DNA of 64,000 nt. It comes from Eudromia elegans. Taxonomy: Eukaryota; Chordata; Aves; Tinamiformes; Tinamidae. Of the stretch, positions 38,001-50,899 are shown one piece after another. The DNA lies in NCBI GenBank assembly GCA_003342815.1, contig PTEX01000293.1:448172-512171 (forward strand), in the 5' to 3' direction. Position numbers and translations under genes: made by a program. How positions within the stretch are numbered: position 1 is the stretch's first letter; each line of letters begins with the position of its first letter. Under the pieces are notes generated by a model. That model saw only the letters and a program-made list of their open reading frames with translations. It had not been told where the DNA came from and did no database searches.

Positions 38001-40539
38001 ACCAATTGCCTGAACAGGGGCAGTCTTTGCTCTGGCCCTTGGTGAGGGTTAGTCCTGAGACGTGCTGAGCACACTCAGCTCTGCCTGCCTTGAGGAACAG
38101 TGCTGGGTGCTCCACACCTCTCAGGTTCGGCTTCCAGCCGTTCTACCACCTCCTGGCCAATTTGTTGAGATGCTTTCACTATGCAAAATTCATGACATGC
38201 AAAACTGCGTATTATTCCGAGGACCTGTTCCAGTTCACTGAGGTGAAACAGCCCGTGCATTTTTATCTTTGAAGGACTTGTTCGGCTGTCTATCCGTCAC
38301 ATTTAATAGAATTGTACTTGCCCATCTCGCAGGCAGTGCTGTAACGTGGGCTGCAATTGAATGCCTGAAAATACTTGGGGAAAGAAGCTGTTCTGTGGTC
38401 CTGTCCATGTCTTGTAGTTAGTTGGGTGCTTCTATTGCCTCATTTACAACAGAGACCAATAAGTTTCGAAGTCCAGTTGTTCAAACAGAAATAGGTACAG
38501 CCTTTGCCCAGCCGCTTGGATGTTGCTTCCCCTCAGCCTTTTGTAGTGGTGGTTGCAGAGCTTCAAGTTAGGTGTTAAGTGCCAACATTATAGTGTCAAG
38601 GTAGAGGGTATCGGGAGGGGATAATCTCTTCCTGACAAAAATTGCTGCTTCACTGATACCCTGGTTAAAATAAATATTGCGAGAAGTGGTGCAGGTCTCA
38701 GGTTTGTGTTAAGTGTGCTTATAATCAAGTGTCTGTGTGGAGGGAGAGATCTGGAGTTGCTGCAAGTCAGGCATCCCTATCGTTGGCTCTTGAGGTATGA
38801 AGGTTAACGCGAGCTCCGAAGTTCACCTTCAGATCTGCAACTCGTCATCTCTTAGATTTAATTTAAGGAAGGTCTCTGCTCTGCTGGCTCTCCGTAGTTG
38901 GTTTTGCACAAATTGAGTGCAATCCTTGATACAGGGTCGCACCAGTGCTGCTGCTTCGCTTAAGGTACCTCGGGAGACACTTGTGCACGTGTTCATTAGA
39001 AGAAATCCGTGTGGGTTGTCCCCACCTTGCCCTTAACGCAGTCACCACAGGGTGCTGCAGGGTGGTGGGAAACGGGGTGTCTGGGTCCACCAGGGCAGCG
39101 AGGGCCAGTGGTGTGTCAGGAGAGGAAGTGCTGAGTGCTATAGGTGAGACTCACACTTGGAAAACTGCCCGGCCTCACTGGAGGATGGAGAAGTCCCCTC
39201 TGCTCAGCCTAGAAACACTTCCAGAAACCCTCCCTTTTTGAGCGTGTTTGCTTTTTTTTGTCCAGGCGACACCAAGAGAGGTCAAATCTCAGACTTGATT
39301 TGAACACATTTGGAAGAGGTCGTTGAAAGCTATTTTCTAATGTGGCAATCCTGTTATTAGGGAAAATGAACCTTGCCTTGTTAGGGAGGACCTCCCTGCT
39401 GAAAATAGAGCACGGGCTACGTGTCGTTGTGAGGTTGTGTCGAGGGGCCCTGTTCGTGCTCCGGGAGGCTGGCGGGAGGGCACGACGTGGGATCAGCCCA
39501 GACCTATGTGTGTGCTTGGCTGCGGGACCGATGGCCCCATTGCAGCCTGGCTGCGGCTGGGATCCCAGGGGGTGACCTGCGAGCTCTGCTGCTGCTCCGA
39601 GGTGCCCGAGCTGGCATCTCACGTGGCTTCCTTGCAGCCTGGGCTGCACGTTGGGCACGTTGGACTTGCCAAGGCTCTGGCTTTGAGAGGAGCTCCTCTC
39701 TGGTTAAAAACACCACCCCGAGCTATAGCAAGTGTAACCTCCTCTTGATAAAGAGGTGAAGACAAAACACAAGTATGATTAGAAGTGTGTAAAAATGTGT
39801 CTTTTCTTGGTATCTCTTTTCAATTCTTGCTCAGTCTTACTGCACTCTGCCTGTAGTGACACATGGTGGTGGTCTCTGCTGGACTGGTGCTCTGCTAGAG
39901 GAGCGAGCAGGGGGCAAACCAAGCCAAGCTGATGGGCAGAGAGGTTCACCCCGTGCTTTGGGTGTCCGTTCAGGTGTCCCTGTGTGTGTCCCTTTAGCAA
40001 TAGATTTATCCAAGTGTCCTTCTGCTAAACGATCTGAAACCCACCCTTATGGCCCATCTTCTCTATGCAGCAAATACGGGCACCGGGCAAATTCCCGTTC
40101 CATTCCTTTGGTCTGGATCACTGCAATCCAGCGAGGTGAATAAGAAAAGAGCAGTGTTAGGTGTTACCAAGCAAGCCAGGAGAGCCTCTAGCCCCTGAGG
40201 GAAGATACCCCCCATCAAGGAGCCCCCAGAGGGGCTGCGGATGTGCCCAGCTCGGGAGAGGCACTTGGGCACCGACCCGCTCGCTGGACCGGCTTGTGGC
40301 CAGCAGGTGCTTGGTGGCCACATCCCTCCCTATGGGACCCTGCAGCACCGAGGGCGAGGGCACTGCCCAGGCCAGGGCAAGGCAGGGTTTGTACCTACAG
40401 GCCTTCTCTTTTATTTCTTTTTATTCTTTTTTTTCCCCCTCTTTCTTTTTTCTTCCTCCTGAAGAAATTATGCCCTGGAGTAGGAGAGGTTCTGTCTCTG
40501 CTGGGCTGAAAATTACCTTGTGATCTTAATGACTTGGAG
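29007..40539. other. Intron 1, long central part
   Basis: Eleven kilobases without a supported gene or mobile element apart from the direct repeat near 32.1 kb. AT-rich pieces occur at 32.6-33.0, 34.8-35.0 and 36.5-36.95 kb; CpG-richer ones near 31.1-31.3 and 36.0-36.3 kb. Frames up to 177 codons are chance. Confidence 0.6.
32072..32163. repeat. Perfect 18-base direct repeat, 74 bases apart
   Basis: CCAGCAGTTCCCCATTGC at 32072-32089 and 32146-32163. Sequence after each copy diverges (CCTTCCAGG against ACCTCCCTGG), with weak further likeness, so it may be an old tandem duplication of a 74-base unit. Confidence 0.65.
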
Positions 40540-41480
40540 GTTAAAAATTAAATTTCAGCCGCGATTGATGTGGCAGCAGATGTAGCCTCTTCAAATATGG
40601 GAGAGGTGATGAAAAGTAAAGAGGGATGAATAGATTATTGTTTTTATTAAAGGTATTATGGAGGAAGAAATTCTTCTCGTGAGCAGACTTTCTTTTTCCC
40701 ATCTTCTCAATAAATCACTGCTGCGGTGTCAGCTCGTGCTGGGGATCTCGCTCAGGAATGTTTTAGATGGGAAGACAGGCATCCATTATAAGAAAACAAA
40801 GCGCGTGGTGCGAGCCCTGCAAGGGTTACGGTAGTTTACGGAGCGCGGAGCATTCACCACCTGAGTCACATAATAGGAAAGGTAAAAAATGGAATATTAA
40901 GGTGGAGAGAATGGCCTGAGGGCACAAGCCACTCCTTCCCTGCCAGGGTGGATTAATGAGCGGCGCTCGCTCCCTCTTGCTTTGCTTGGCTTTGTACTTG
41001 AAAGTCTTTGCTGCAGCAACCCCAGACTGTAATTAAATTGACTGGAAAACTGAATTATCTTCCGAGAGCTACCCAGATCACGGAGGAGGCGCGTGAACTT
41101 TTATTTGTCCACCCTAGGCATGTGTCACCTTCAACAAGCAGCCAAACAATTTGAGTGATTAATGAAACAAAAGCAAGTGGTGTCGGAGGAAGCTGGATAT
41201 AAAGGCACAGCGAGGCTGGGCTCGAGGGGGAGGAGGATGGAGTGTCCCGGCCTGCACGTTCAGAGCCCCTGCTTTGGCAGAGCTTTTGAATGGCAGCAGG
41301 AGTCAAAGAATGCTGTTTAGCCACCTTAAGCTGCAGCAGCCATTATTGGGATAAATAGGTTTGGATGTGTTGGTATTTGAGCTTAATTAGGCAACAGAAA
41401 CTGACTTCATCGGCTTGTAACAATAGCAGCTTCAATGATGGTTACGATTTCTTTTTTAATATGTGTATTTTTCATTAGGG
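40540..41480. other. Possible conserved non-coding element, intron 1
   Basis: About 940 bases of AT-leaning DNA without repeats or coding frames, with CAGCCGCGATTGATGTGGCA, homeodomain-like TTAATTAGGC near 41385 and GATTAATG runs. CpG is low. The quiet composition is typical of developmental enhancers in long introns. Inference only. Confidence 0.2.
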
Positions 41481-44400
41481 CTTTGTATTTGATGACATGC
41501 TTCCACACTTGTAGTCAAGTGTATAGTAATGTGCTTCAATCGGGGTTTAGCATCTGAGCATCCCTGTCGCTCTCCCTTAAAGGCATCTGATGCTGCTCGG
41601 CAGCCCGGCGAGCCCGACTCGGATGTCGGTGCTCTGGAAGAACATGGAAACCTGGCGGATAACTTGGCTGCTACGAGCCAGCGTCGAGCTCCTTCGGGAC
41701 GAGGGGCAGAGAACTGCGTTGGAAACCGCCGAACTGATTTTTATTTTGTTATTTAATTCAGTTTTAATGGAGTCGGCCGATAATCCAGCGCAGGCAGTGG
41801 TGGCATCGTGGGTGCTGCTGGTGGGGGAAACATCTCCCATAAGATTGGGCAGGTCGGACAGGTACTTCACAGCCGGATAAAGCCTCAGATCTGTAAACTT
41901 CTTGCATTGGGAGCTCTAATGAAATTAGAGTGGAATAAATTTCCCTCCAAGAAGTGTCTCGCTGCTGACTTTCTCCCGTGCTTTCCAAGGCTGCAAAGGG
42001 AAATTCGGAGCGTGTTCTGGCACGCTTGGCCTTCTGCGGTCTGCATGCGGATCGTCTTTCTAGTTTCCCTCTGCAGTTGGCTTTCTCCTGGGGCATCTCC
42101 CCGAGCTACCTTTCTTGTGCTAGGCTCCTGGGAAGTTGGCAGCATCCTTGAAAACTTCAAATACATCCGTAGCAAAGGCTCTTGTTGGGGCAAATGAGAG
42201 TGATCAAATGTGAAGCCGGGTTTGACTGACTGCTCCTCCTGAGATCCACTTCCCTTCAGTTTAAAGGAGACAAGTTATCCCCTGACGCAGCCTTTGAAGA
42301 GTTTCTCTTGCTGCTCGGATGAGGAGCCCGTGGGAGGAGGAGGAGGAGGGACGTGGGCGGCTGGAAGCGGAAGGCCAGCAGACACATTGAGTGTCTCCGG
42401 CGGGTTTGGGGCAGGATCGGAGGTCGCTCTGACGTTTCGCCTTTGAGGCTCATGGTCATCGTGGTGTTGGTGCTCAAGCGGGTGAGCTGGTGTGCGGTAG
42501 CCCTGGTGGTTCCTGTGCCGGGAGGAGGAGGAGGAGGAACCGGCGTGCAGTGTAAGTGCCAGTTTGGGGCTGTCCCCAGCCTCCCCACGGGCCCCGCTTA
42601 TGAATAGCCCCATTCACCAGCGCCTCTCTCGGCCTTTCCTACTCCCTTTCTGCCCGAGTTCAAATATCGAAGGTCAGCGTAAGTTCATGTTGCTATTTTG
42701 CCATGGGAGTGTTGTGCGGTTATTGAAAAATAATTAAAAAATATGGGGCAATAACGTTCCTAACACGTGCTCTCCCTCAAGCAGGCTCGATCTGGGCACT
42801 GGCAAATCTCCTGCAGTGGTTGTGGTCAGTTGGCTCCGGTGCCGCCGCTCGGCTTGCCAAGCCTCCCACGTCCTGGGCTTAGAGCTGCTCTGGCTTAATT
42901 TTTATTTTTCCCCTCTTGTTTGGGCCAGTCCTCCCCATCTGGGTCCTCCGTAGTCTCCAGGAGCCGTTTGCTTTAGTCAGTTACGCGTTGCAGCAGAGCA
43001 GAAGGAGCTGAAGGAAATGCGGAGAGGGACACGACCCTCCTTCCCACAAACCCAGGGCCAGTCCGGGCCCAGGGAGCCAAGCGGACAAGGTGAGGACAAA
43101 TTCCCTAGCGTCAGAGACCAAGCGGATGCCATAAGGGCTGTGGAGCGCGTTGGTCTGGAGCAGAACTGGGGCTGCCTCTCCAGGTCGTTCTCCAACCCTC
43201 TAGTACCTGAGTGGGGAGCAGCAAGAGCCCCTTCGGATAAGGGGGGTTGCGGGCACAGTGTGTGACACAGAGCAGGGACGAGCCCGTGAAGAGACCTGCT
43301 CCCCAGCATCGAGGGCACAGACCCGCTCTTCAGTGCGGCTGCTTCCACCTCTTCCGCATCTTGTTGATCAAACCGATTTCAGACCTCCGAAAGAGAAGTT
43401 CCAGCTCTGTTCTTTGTGTCTCTTTAGTTTTAAGCGAGTCTTGAGAAGCGTGCGGGCGCCTCTGCACGTGTGCGGAGTTGGATTTCAAGCCCTAACAGGA
43501 ACCATGCTATCTCCTCCTAGATTAAAGCGCCGAGGGCCTCTCTCCGAGTTGGGAACCTGACCTGGTTTTGCGGTAGAGATTGCTCTGTGGTATCGGCAGG
43601 GAAGAGAGAGGAATGGGAAGCCAGGAGGGTAGAGACTTGTTGAGTTCTGCAACCATCTTCAAACAGATGTGGGGAGCCTGGGGCAGTGGATCTGAGGGGA
43701 TGTGTGGAAGTCAATCCAAAGCGTTATACGAACATGCTCTTCGTTTTGGCTAATACTTGTGATAAGGGAATGTTGCCAGTTTGGGACAAAAGGTTGCAGA
43801 GCAGTTGCCCTAACACACGTCCTCAGCACTAAGGGTTCAAGTGCGCACCAGGTACACTTTCCATGGGAAGTTCCCTGCTGCTGCTTGATGGGGATAAAGA
43901 GCCTGTCCTGCTCCCTGAGCAGGGAGGGTGTCACTCCTGCCACCATAGTGTCTCCAGAGCCCGCCAGATCAGCCCGCGGTTCCTCTTGCTGCTGGAAGAA
44001 GCTTAAAAAAACCAAAAGGGAACAAACCTGTCCGAGGCTGTTGGAGTCCCAGGTTTGTAGCAGCACTGGGAACCGCTGCAGCACGTGAACACAGCGGGCC
44101 AAGGTGCCGCCTCTCCCTGGTGACAGCTCCTTGGTGGCCGCGTGATGCTGCTCCATGGTCGGGCACCCGGCGCGGCCCCTGTCCCTCCGCGGCTCCCCGG
44201 GGTTGCTGCAGCTCGGCCCCAGCTCTTGTACCCTTCACTTGTCAAGCGTGCGGATGTCTGCAGAGCAGCCCCTGGCATTTTTCTCTCCTCTTGCCTGTCA
44301 TTCAGAGGAAATGCACTTGGGTTTATTTCAGCAAGCGTGAAGTACGGGTAGGCGTTCCCGAGACCGAGCGGGCTTTGGTCTGTGGAGCAGACACGTAGGT

Positions 44401-45404
44401 TTTCCCGCCCCAGAGCTGAATCTCCCTGTGCAAAGGGCCCTTCGGGGCTCATCTGCAAAGCATCGCCTTTGCCGGGCGGCTCTTGAGCCTCTGGTGTATT
44501 ATATTAATGCTATGATATAGGGTGGCTGGGCTTTATCTTAATGGGATGGGGTTTCCCGGGGGCGCTGACGGGCTGCCCGCCTGGTAGGCGCACGGAGCAG
44601 CACGCGGTGCTCCCCACGTGCGGATGCCCTGGAGGCAGCAGCAAACCGGCTGGCAGCACCGCTCTAGGCCCCAAGGGGCAGCTGATGGCAAAGAGCCACA
44701 GAAATGCAGTTTTAAAGAAGAGAAAACCAAGGAGGTTGAGTGTTCCTGCAGGAGGGGTGTGATGGACAGGGCTGCAAAGCGGTTTCTTTTGCTTTCCTGA
44801 AAGAATTAAGGTTGGCTGTAGATCTGCAAGTGGAAGTAGCATTTGAGTAAAGAGCTTGCTTCTCAGCCAGGGAATGGCGCTCGCGTTCGGCAGCGGCGCT
44901 TCCCGCTTAGCGGCCACGGGCAGCGGGTGATATCGGAGCAGGAAAGCAGCAGCAGGAAGGTGGCCAGGGCAGGAGCATCCCTCTCTTGTAGGAATGCTTG
45001 GGCATCGCCCACGAGCATCTGCATCACTGGGGGACACATCTGCCCCGGGGCGTTTGCATCGGGGCACAGCCACCTTCCTCCTCGCTCGCCAAGGGCCACC
45101 TTCAAACCAACGGTGCTGCCCGTGGTGTTTCCACGGCTCCCTTTCTCCCTTATGTTCTGCTATTTATTTGTGTAAAGGCAGGATGAACCCGGCCAGCCCC
45201 AATAACAGAAATGTCAGAGGCTGCCGAGGGTTTGCCAAGATAAATGCTTATTGGAGCTTTAACGTGGCAGGAAGCATCAATTCCGCCCGGGATGTCCTTT
45301 GTGGAAGCGCTTACTTGATTTCCTCTTATCTAGGTGCAGCTCTGCTCCGTGCAGCCTCTTCACGTGCACCATTTTGCAGTGTGGAATGTTAAAAAGGTGA
45401 CTGA
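41481..45404. other. Intron 1, unique DNA
   Basis: Contains GGA-triplet runs at about 42334-42350 and 42521-42537, and mixed GC content. A 187-codon minus frame at 44510-45073 resembles no protein. Nothing else is supported. Confidence 0.6.
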
Positions 45405-45510
45405 CTCTGCGCGAGGGTCTCGGCGCCGCTCCCGCTCCGGGACGTCCTCGGCGGCGCTGGGGCTGCGGCGCGGCGCGTGTTCCGGCTGCGCTACCGGAGC
45501 CAGCCCTTGC
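45405..45510. promoter_or_regulatory. CpG-dense islet 2 in intron 1
   Basis: About 20 CpGs in about 100 bases, for example CTCGGCGCCGCTCCCGCTCC and GCGGCGCGGCGCGTG. It begins and ends abruptly in ordinary sequence. Too short to satisfy a standard CpG-island rule. No coding likeness. Confidence 0.4.
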
Positions 45511-45865
45511 TGCCAGGAGCAGCAGCACAAGCGGCTGTCCGGATTTGCTGGAAATGTCTAAGGAAAGCGGAGAGCGTGGTCACCCTGCAATAACGATACG
45601 CCTGAGAAAACGGGTGTGTTAACGTGACCGTTCCAGTGGTCTAAACCTGCAGTGCTTGTTTTCCTCTTTTTTTCTTTTTTTCCCTTTTAAATGCCCAAAT
45701 CCTGTCTGTCCCATTCTGGCAGAAGAACTCTGGCAGATTGGGGAGCTATTTTGTTTGCTTTAAGGGTGTGAATCCTAACATCAGAGCTCTGCAAAGGGAA
45801 GTGTTTCTTATTTTATCAGTGTCTGTGCTAGGTAAGCCAATGCCGCTGAGGTTTGGTGGTTATTT

Positions 45866-45915
45866 GGTCTATTCTAGAGGTCCCTTCCAACCTGAACCAT
45901 TTCATGATTCTCTGA
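45866..45915 (+). mobile_element. Short CR1 LINE 3' end fragment
   Basis: About 50 bases: TCTAGAGGTCCCTTCCAACC, then TGAACCATTTCATGATTCTC. This is the terminal part of a CR1 with its GATTCT-like end. Upstream sequence does not extend the match, so the insert was very short or has worn away. Confidence 0.8.
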
Positions 45916-46084
45916 TCCTGACCGCTGAGGGCCGAGGTCCTTATGCACGGAGCTCCTCCCTTCTGCTGCTCTGCATCCAAACGAGGAGGAGCCGCTTGAG
46001 CGCAGCCCCTGTTAATTAACCACGTGCAGGCCCCGTTTCTCTTGCTGGGGGCGCTGCCTTTTTGCTTGATGCAGAGAGTCCCCG

Positions 46085-46108
46085 AGGGCCTCGGCAAGCC
46101 GAGGCCCT
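46085..46108. repeat. Perfect inverted repeat, 11-base arms, 2-base loop
   Basis: AGGGCCTCGGC (46085-46095), AA, then GCCGAGGCCCT (46098-46108). The arms pair perfectly and are GC-rich, so the RNA would fold into a tight hairpin. No U-run follows and the stem is too short for a microRNA precursor. Confidence 0.85.
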
Positions 46109-49100
46109 TCCATGAGGAGCTGGTGTCGAACAGCACCTGAAGCAAGGTGCAGGGAGGGGAGGAAGGCTGCTTAAAGCATTAAGCAAGATCAGGATGCGTT
46201 TTCAGGAATTTCCTTGTCCCGCCAGGTAGGATTGAAGTAGCTTTTAAGTGGAAATAAGTCCAGCTGCTCTGCTTAGGGGGGGAAAAAAGCCCAAAGCTCT
46301 CAAACGTGACAATCTGCTTGGTGAGAAGAGCGTGCTTGCAGTGACTACTCTCGAGTGAGAGGCAGTGGTCTGAGCTTGTCTTTGCAAGGCCGAAAGCACC
46401 TTGAAGGTTGCGTTTGGAGAGATTAATCGAAAAGCGCAGCAGAAGACGAGAAAGAGATGGGAGAAAGTAGGTGGGCAGAGACCTGCCCTGCTTGTGAATG
46501 ATGTGAAAATGTTGCGTTCACACCCCAAACTGTTGCTTTCAGTGGGATTTCCCGCAGAATTCCGCTCAGTTCTGCGGATGGTTCCAGTGGGTAAGAGCCA
46601 GTGTGAGCCCATGCATTGGTTGCCCGCAGTCATGCCCTTGCAATGGGAGGTTTTGCCTTGCAGAAAGAACCGTTGCCCTGGCCCTGCATGTCCTGGTCGC
46701 CCGTGCAGGGCGGCGGGTCCCGCAGCGGCGGTGGCCGTGCTTGGACCCTGGGCTGCCGCTCGGCTGCATCCCCGTTATCCTCTGCTCTGCCAAGCCCGGC
46801 TTATGGCTTCCTTGCAAACTCGAGTTGCAGCGGTGATGTCGCTAACAACAGAGATATCAGGAGCGACTTTGGGACAGAGTTTTGTGCGTTTAGCTCTCGC
46901 TGTACTGTGCAATAATAAAGGACAATTTGCAGAGCAGTTGTCATAGCTTAAATGTCAGATTGCCCAAACATCTGTTCCAAAAACGCTGTTAAATTCCCTT
47001 TCCGTTCCACAGGGGGGGAAAGGCTGAGAAAAAGGGGGCAGACCTTTTGGTGTAGCCTAGAGGAAATGAATTGCAGACTGAGAAGGAGCAGAGCTGTGGT
47101 TCCCAGCAGCGCTTCCCATCGTTTTTTGTTTTGTTATGGGGAGCTCTTAGTTGGAAAACTTCAACTGTCACAAACATAAGTGGACAGAAAATTAGCCCAT
47201 TAAAGCACGTGCCTCTCGCAGATGAAAGAATCGTGTGATTAACTCGCATGTACCTCAGAAACGCCCAATTCACTAAGATAGGTGCCCTCCCTCGTGCCCG
47301 CTGCAGCTGGAGCCCCAGTACCCCCACCCAGTCGGTGGGGATGCTCGGAGATAGCCCTTGGGAAGCCACATGCCCCTTGCTTTGGGGTAGCTGCACAGCT
47401 GAATCACTAGTCCTCATCCGACCGCCTCAAGTAGGGAGAAGGTGGCAGTATTTGCTCTCTGGGTCCTTAATTTTTAGAAAGAAAACCAGTTGCTTCCTGG
47501 ATTCACGTGGATCCGTTGTGTACGCGGTGCCTACCGAGCACGGCTTGGCCAGTACAACCCACCCTAGTGAATCTGTTTATATTCAAATTTTACAGGATTT
47601 TTTTTAAACTCTTATCGTATGGAACGTTTTCAGAATTTAATAAGCAGTATTTATCTAGTAAACAGGTCCAGATTGTGCCTTTCCTCAGCTTTTAATCACA
47701 GTCCGTTCTTCCACATTAATGAAAGAGCGACTTATATAAGTAATTCCACTTGAATTTCCAGGCCTCCAGCTGCTGCAGGTCCCTTGGTACAAAACTATTT
47801 TTTGAATCCCAAAGCTACGTGTAGTTTTATGGTATAAAATTCAGCTCACCATATGCACTTTTATATAATTGGGGGCATTTTCCTGAATTTCATCCGCTAT
47901 TAACACACAACTTTAAATGAGAAATGAAACAAATTAATACAGTGGGCAATCCCTCCCAACTCTATTAAGCTTTCTTTATGTCTTATTTCAGCTTCATTTT
48001 CTTATTTCAGCTTATTGAATCTACAGCAGCTTCCTATAGCTGCCATTGGCGTCTCTACTGCTCTGGCAGGACAAGTTTTGGCTTTAGGGTGCTCAGGTTC
48101 TGCTTTTGGCCTCACGGATGAGCTGTAGTATCCCAAGCGTTGGCTTAGGCATGAGCTCCGTGCCTACATAAACCCCCCTTTTTGGATCTCCAATCTCTAT
48201 CACAACTCCTGGAATTGCTTTTTTATACCCAGAGTTGTTCTTATACCTAGGATATCTTATTGGGCCGCAGGGCAGTCAACAGGAAGAGTGGGCAAGATGC
48301 TGGGAGTCAGCAGATAAAGCTTCTTTTGATGTCCATGTGCATCGTATAATGCCCATCACTTTCCCTACCAAGACTCATCTTAATCCAGTGAGGTAAATAA
48401 AACAGAACATTTCTTTCCTCTAGACCCTGTGAGGTTACAAGGGCCAGAGCTCTATCAGTGCCTCGTCCCATGGGATCAAGGCCAGAGTCCCAAAACGGCC
48501 TCTCTGTGGTGGGAAGACCAGCCCTTGCACTTGGGATTGGGCCAACATCTCCGGGATGCCCACGTGTGTCACTCGCCGTGCTTAATTAAACCAATTAATG
48601 GAGATATCAATGAAAATACCTCTTGCTGCTTGCTTGCAGTGGCCACGGTGGCGTTGCTGGTGGCTGGAGTAGGCAGCCTTTAACCGTAAGCAAATCGAAT
48701 GTGTAGTTGATTACTGCCTGAGAAGTTTCTTTCCTAAGAAATTAATTTCCCTCCCTTCGTTAACTCTACTGACGGGGTACAACGGGGCACTGTGAACCCT
48801 TCTCTGAGGAATATGTTTTAATTTTGCACTCATGGTCCTGACAGGCGAATTTACCTCTCGGTTAATAAGTGATGTAGCCAGATAGTGGAAATAATGCGTT
48901 TGGCTGAGACGTGTTCAAAGCAGGTAAGAAAACCCTCCAGCATTTCAGTGTTTGTTATTAAGGCTGTAGGGAGCTTAAAGAAGATTTCGAATCTCTGTTT
49001 GACCTTTAATTTGCCTCAGCAGGGCACATCTAAATTAGCAGCGAGCATCCAAACAGGGCGTTTGGTTTCTAGACGGGCGCCCGAGCCGGGCGTGATGCCG

Positions 49101-50076
49101 CTCCTCAGTGTGGCAAGCCGTGTTGCAGAGACGAGAAACGTGTTCGTTTCTGTCGTTCTTTTATTCCCCTGCTCTCTCCCGGCTGCCTGTTTGTGGAGTA
49201 AATGTTAATGACACATTTCCCCTTTTTTTTTTTATAGGCTTTGACTCGTGAGCGCCAGATCTGATACCGCGCGCCGTGGCTGCACTCACTCGGCATATAA
49301 ATTGGGGTTTATAACGCGATTTAACTCTTTTCCAGATGATTGTGGGGCCAGAGGTGCCTGCTGCTTTACAGTAGGGTTTCAAGGCCGGAATACTGCCATG
49401 GTTTAGTGCCGGAGGGAAGGTTTATGACATGAGATTCCGATGGGAATGTAATTTTAGGAGGAAAATAATTCTGGTGGCTCTAAACAAAGGGCAGAAAGGG
49501 CTTTGCTGGATGTGTCTATGGCTGCCCTAGGTGCTTGGTAGGCTGATGAGGCCTTCGGAGCGGTGAAGAGTCACCTTGGGCTTTGTTATCCATCCAAGTC
49601 GTGTGCATGAGGCTTGTGTTGGGAGATGGAGTCCAGCTCGGTGTCACACAGTGGGTCCCACAGCACCGGGACAGGGGTAGGTCCAGCTGGGCACTCGTCC
49701 TCGTGTCTCCCACCTGCTCTGTACCAGGCTAGAGAGCCAGAACCGTGGGGAATGAGTGCAAAAAACCCCCTTTTTCCTGTCTCTTTTTTTTCTTTTTAAC
49801 TCTAGTGTTTTACACGGTGCTTGTTCTCTCCCTGGACCAGCAGAACCGTCAATCCTTCAAACTCTAATCAAGTCGAAGGCAGTTGCAAGGCTCAGTGAAG
49901 GGAAATGGCACTTTACAGGTGGTCACGTCAAATGATCCAGTGGCCCCATTCTGGTCATAAAAATGTAGGGTTTTTTCCCCACTATCGCCAGTGTAAATGT
50001 AAAATATGTCCTGAGCTCCCTCTTAGGCTTTAAATCAAGTTGCAGAAGGTGCTGAAAGCAAAACAGAACTTGATAC
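46109..50076. other. Intron 1, mostly AT-rich
   Basis: A quiet AT-rich stretch spans about 47.55-48.05 kb, with several TATA-like words (CTTATATAAG near 47731) by chance. A T-run lies at 49223-49234. No repeat family or gene is recognised. Confidence 0.6.
47981..48013. repeat. 14-base direct repeat resembling two 3' splice sites
   Basis: TCTTATTTCAGCTT occurs at 47981-47994 and 48000-48013, period 19. Each copy has the look of a pyrimidine-TTTCAG acceptor, but no open frame or donor follows, so a splice role is unsupported. Confidence 0.6.
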
Positions 50077-50121
50077 CAGATTATGGGAAGCCGGAAACAG
50101 ATTATGGGAAGCAGGAAACAG
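50077..50121. repeat. 21-base tandem duplication
   Basis: Two adjacent copies of CAGATTATGGGAAGCCGGAAA, the second with one change (C to A) and followed by CAGG. Period 21. It looks like a recent slippage duplication in intron 1. Confidence 0.85.
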
Positions 50122-50899
50122 GCATGTCTAGAATGAGCCGGGATCCAGCAGAGGAGACCTAAATCAAGGCTTTGCATTAATGTATTGTCAAGCCTGCAAA
50201 TGGTACGAAATGGAGCTTGTTGCTCAAAAGTGGTGCAGGGCTTTCCTTGCTGCAGGGCCCCTTGGGCGCTGCAAGACAAATGGATAAATTTGGGACATCG
50301 GGAAGCCTCTCATGAGACACCAGTGACTCTGGGACATGGTCCCCACCTGGCTGTGGTTGCTCCTACTCCTTGGAGGCGGTTATTGCCTTTAAGTAAAGGA
50401 GTTTGGTTTGTGGGGCTGGCAACCTAATGCCTTTTTTGAGACCTGAAGTCACGTTAGATTTAAAAAGGAGTTGAATCTCTAGAGTGTTTGGTGGAGCTGG
50501 TGTGTGTTGGACAGTGGGGATGTGCAGACTGTGGCCCTGCAGGGCTAAGTGAACATCAATAGCAAGGAGAGAGGAGCTGCCGTGGTAATTTAAGCCAAAT
50601 GCCGTCCGTGCAATAGCAACAACAGCAGAAGAACCGTTTGAAGTTGCACGTGCTGGGTTTCTGTGCGGAGCAATTGGCTTTCGGAGCAGCTGGGCCTCAC
50701 ACCTCAGCCAACAACATCTCCCAGTCCCACCGTCTGTGTGAGCCCGGGTGCATTGGGTGCCAGCTCGCAGCTCTAGCACGGGCTGCTCCGATCGCGTCCC
50801 GCATCCCGGAGCCTCGTGATTCAGGCAGCTTCCCGCTTTCCCCCTGTGAACCTTTGGATTCCCCCATTGCTTCCCATGCTGACTGCTCAGGATGGGACG

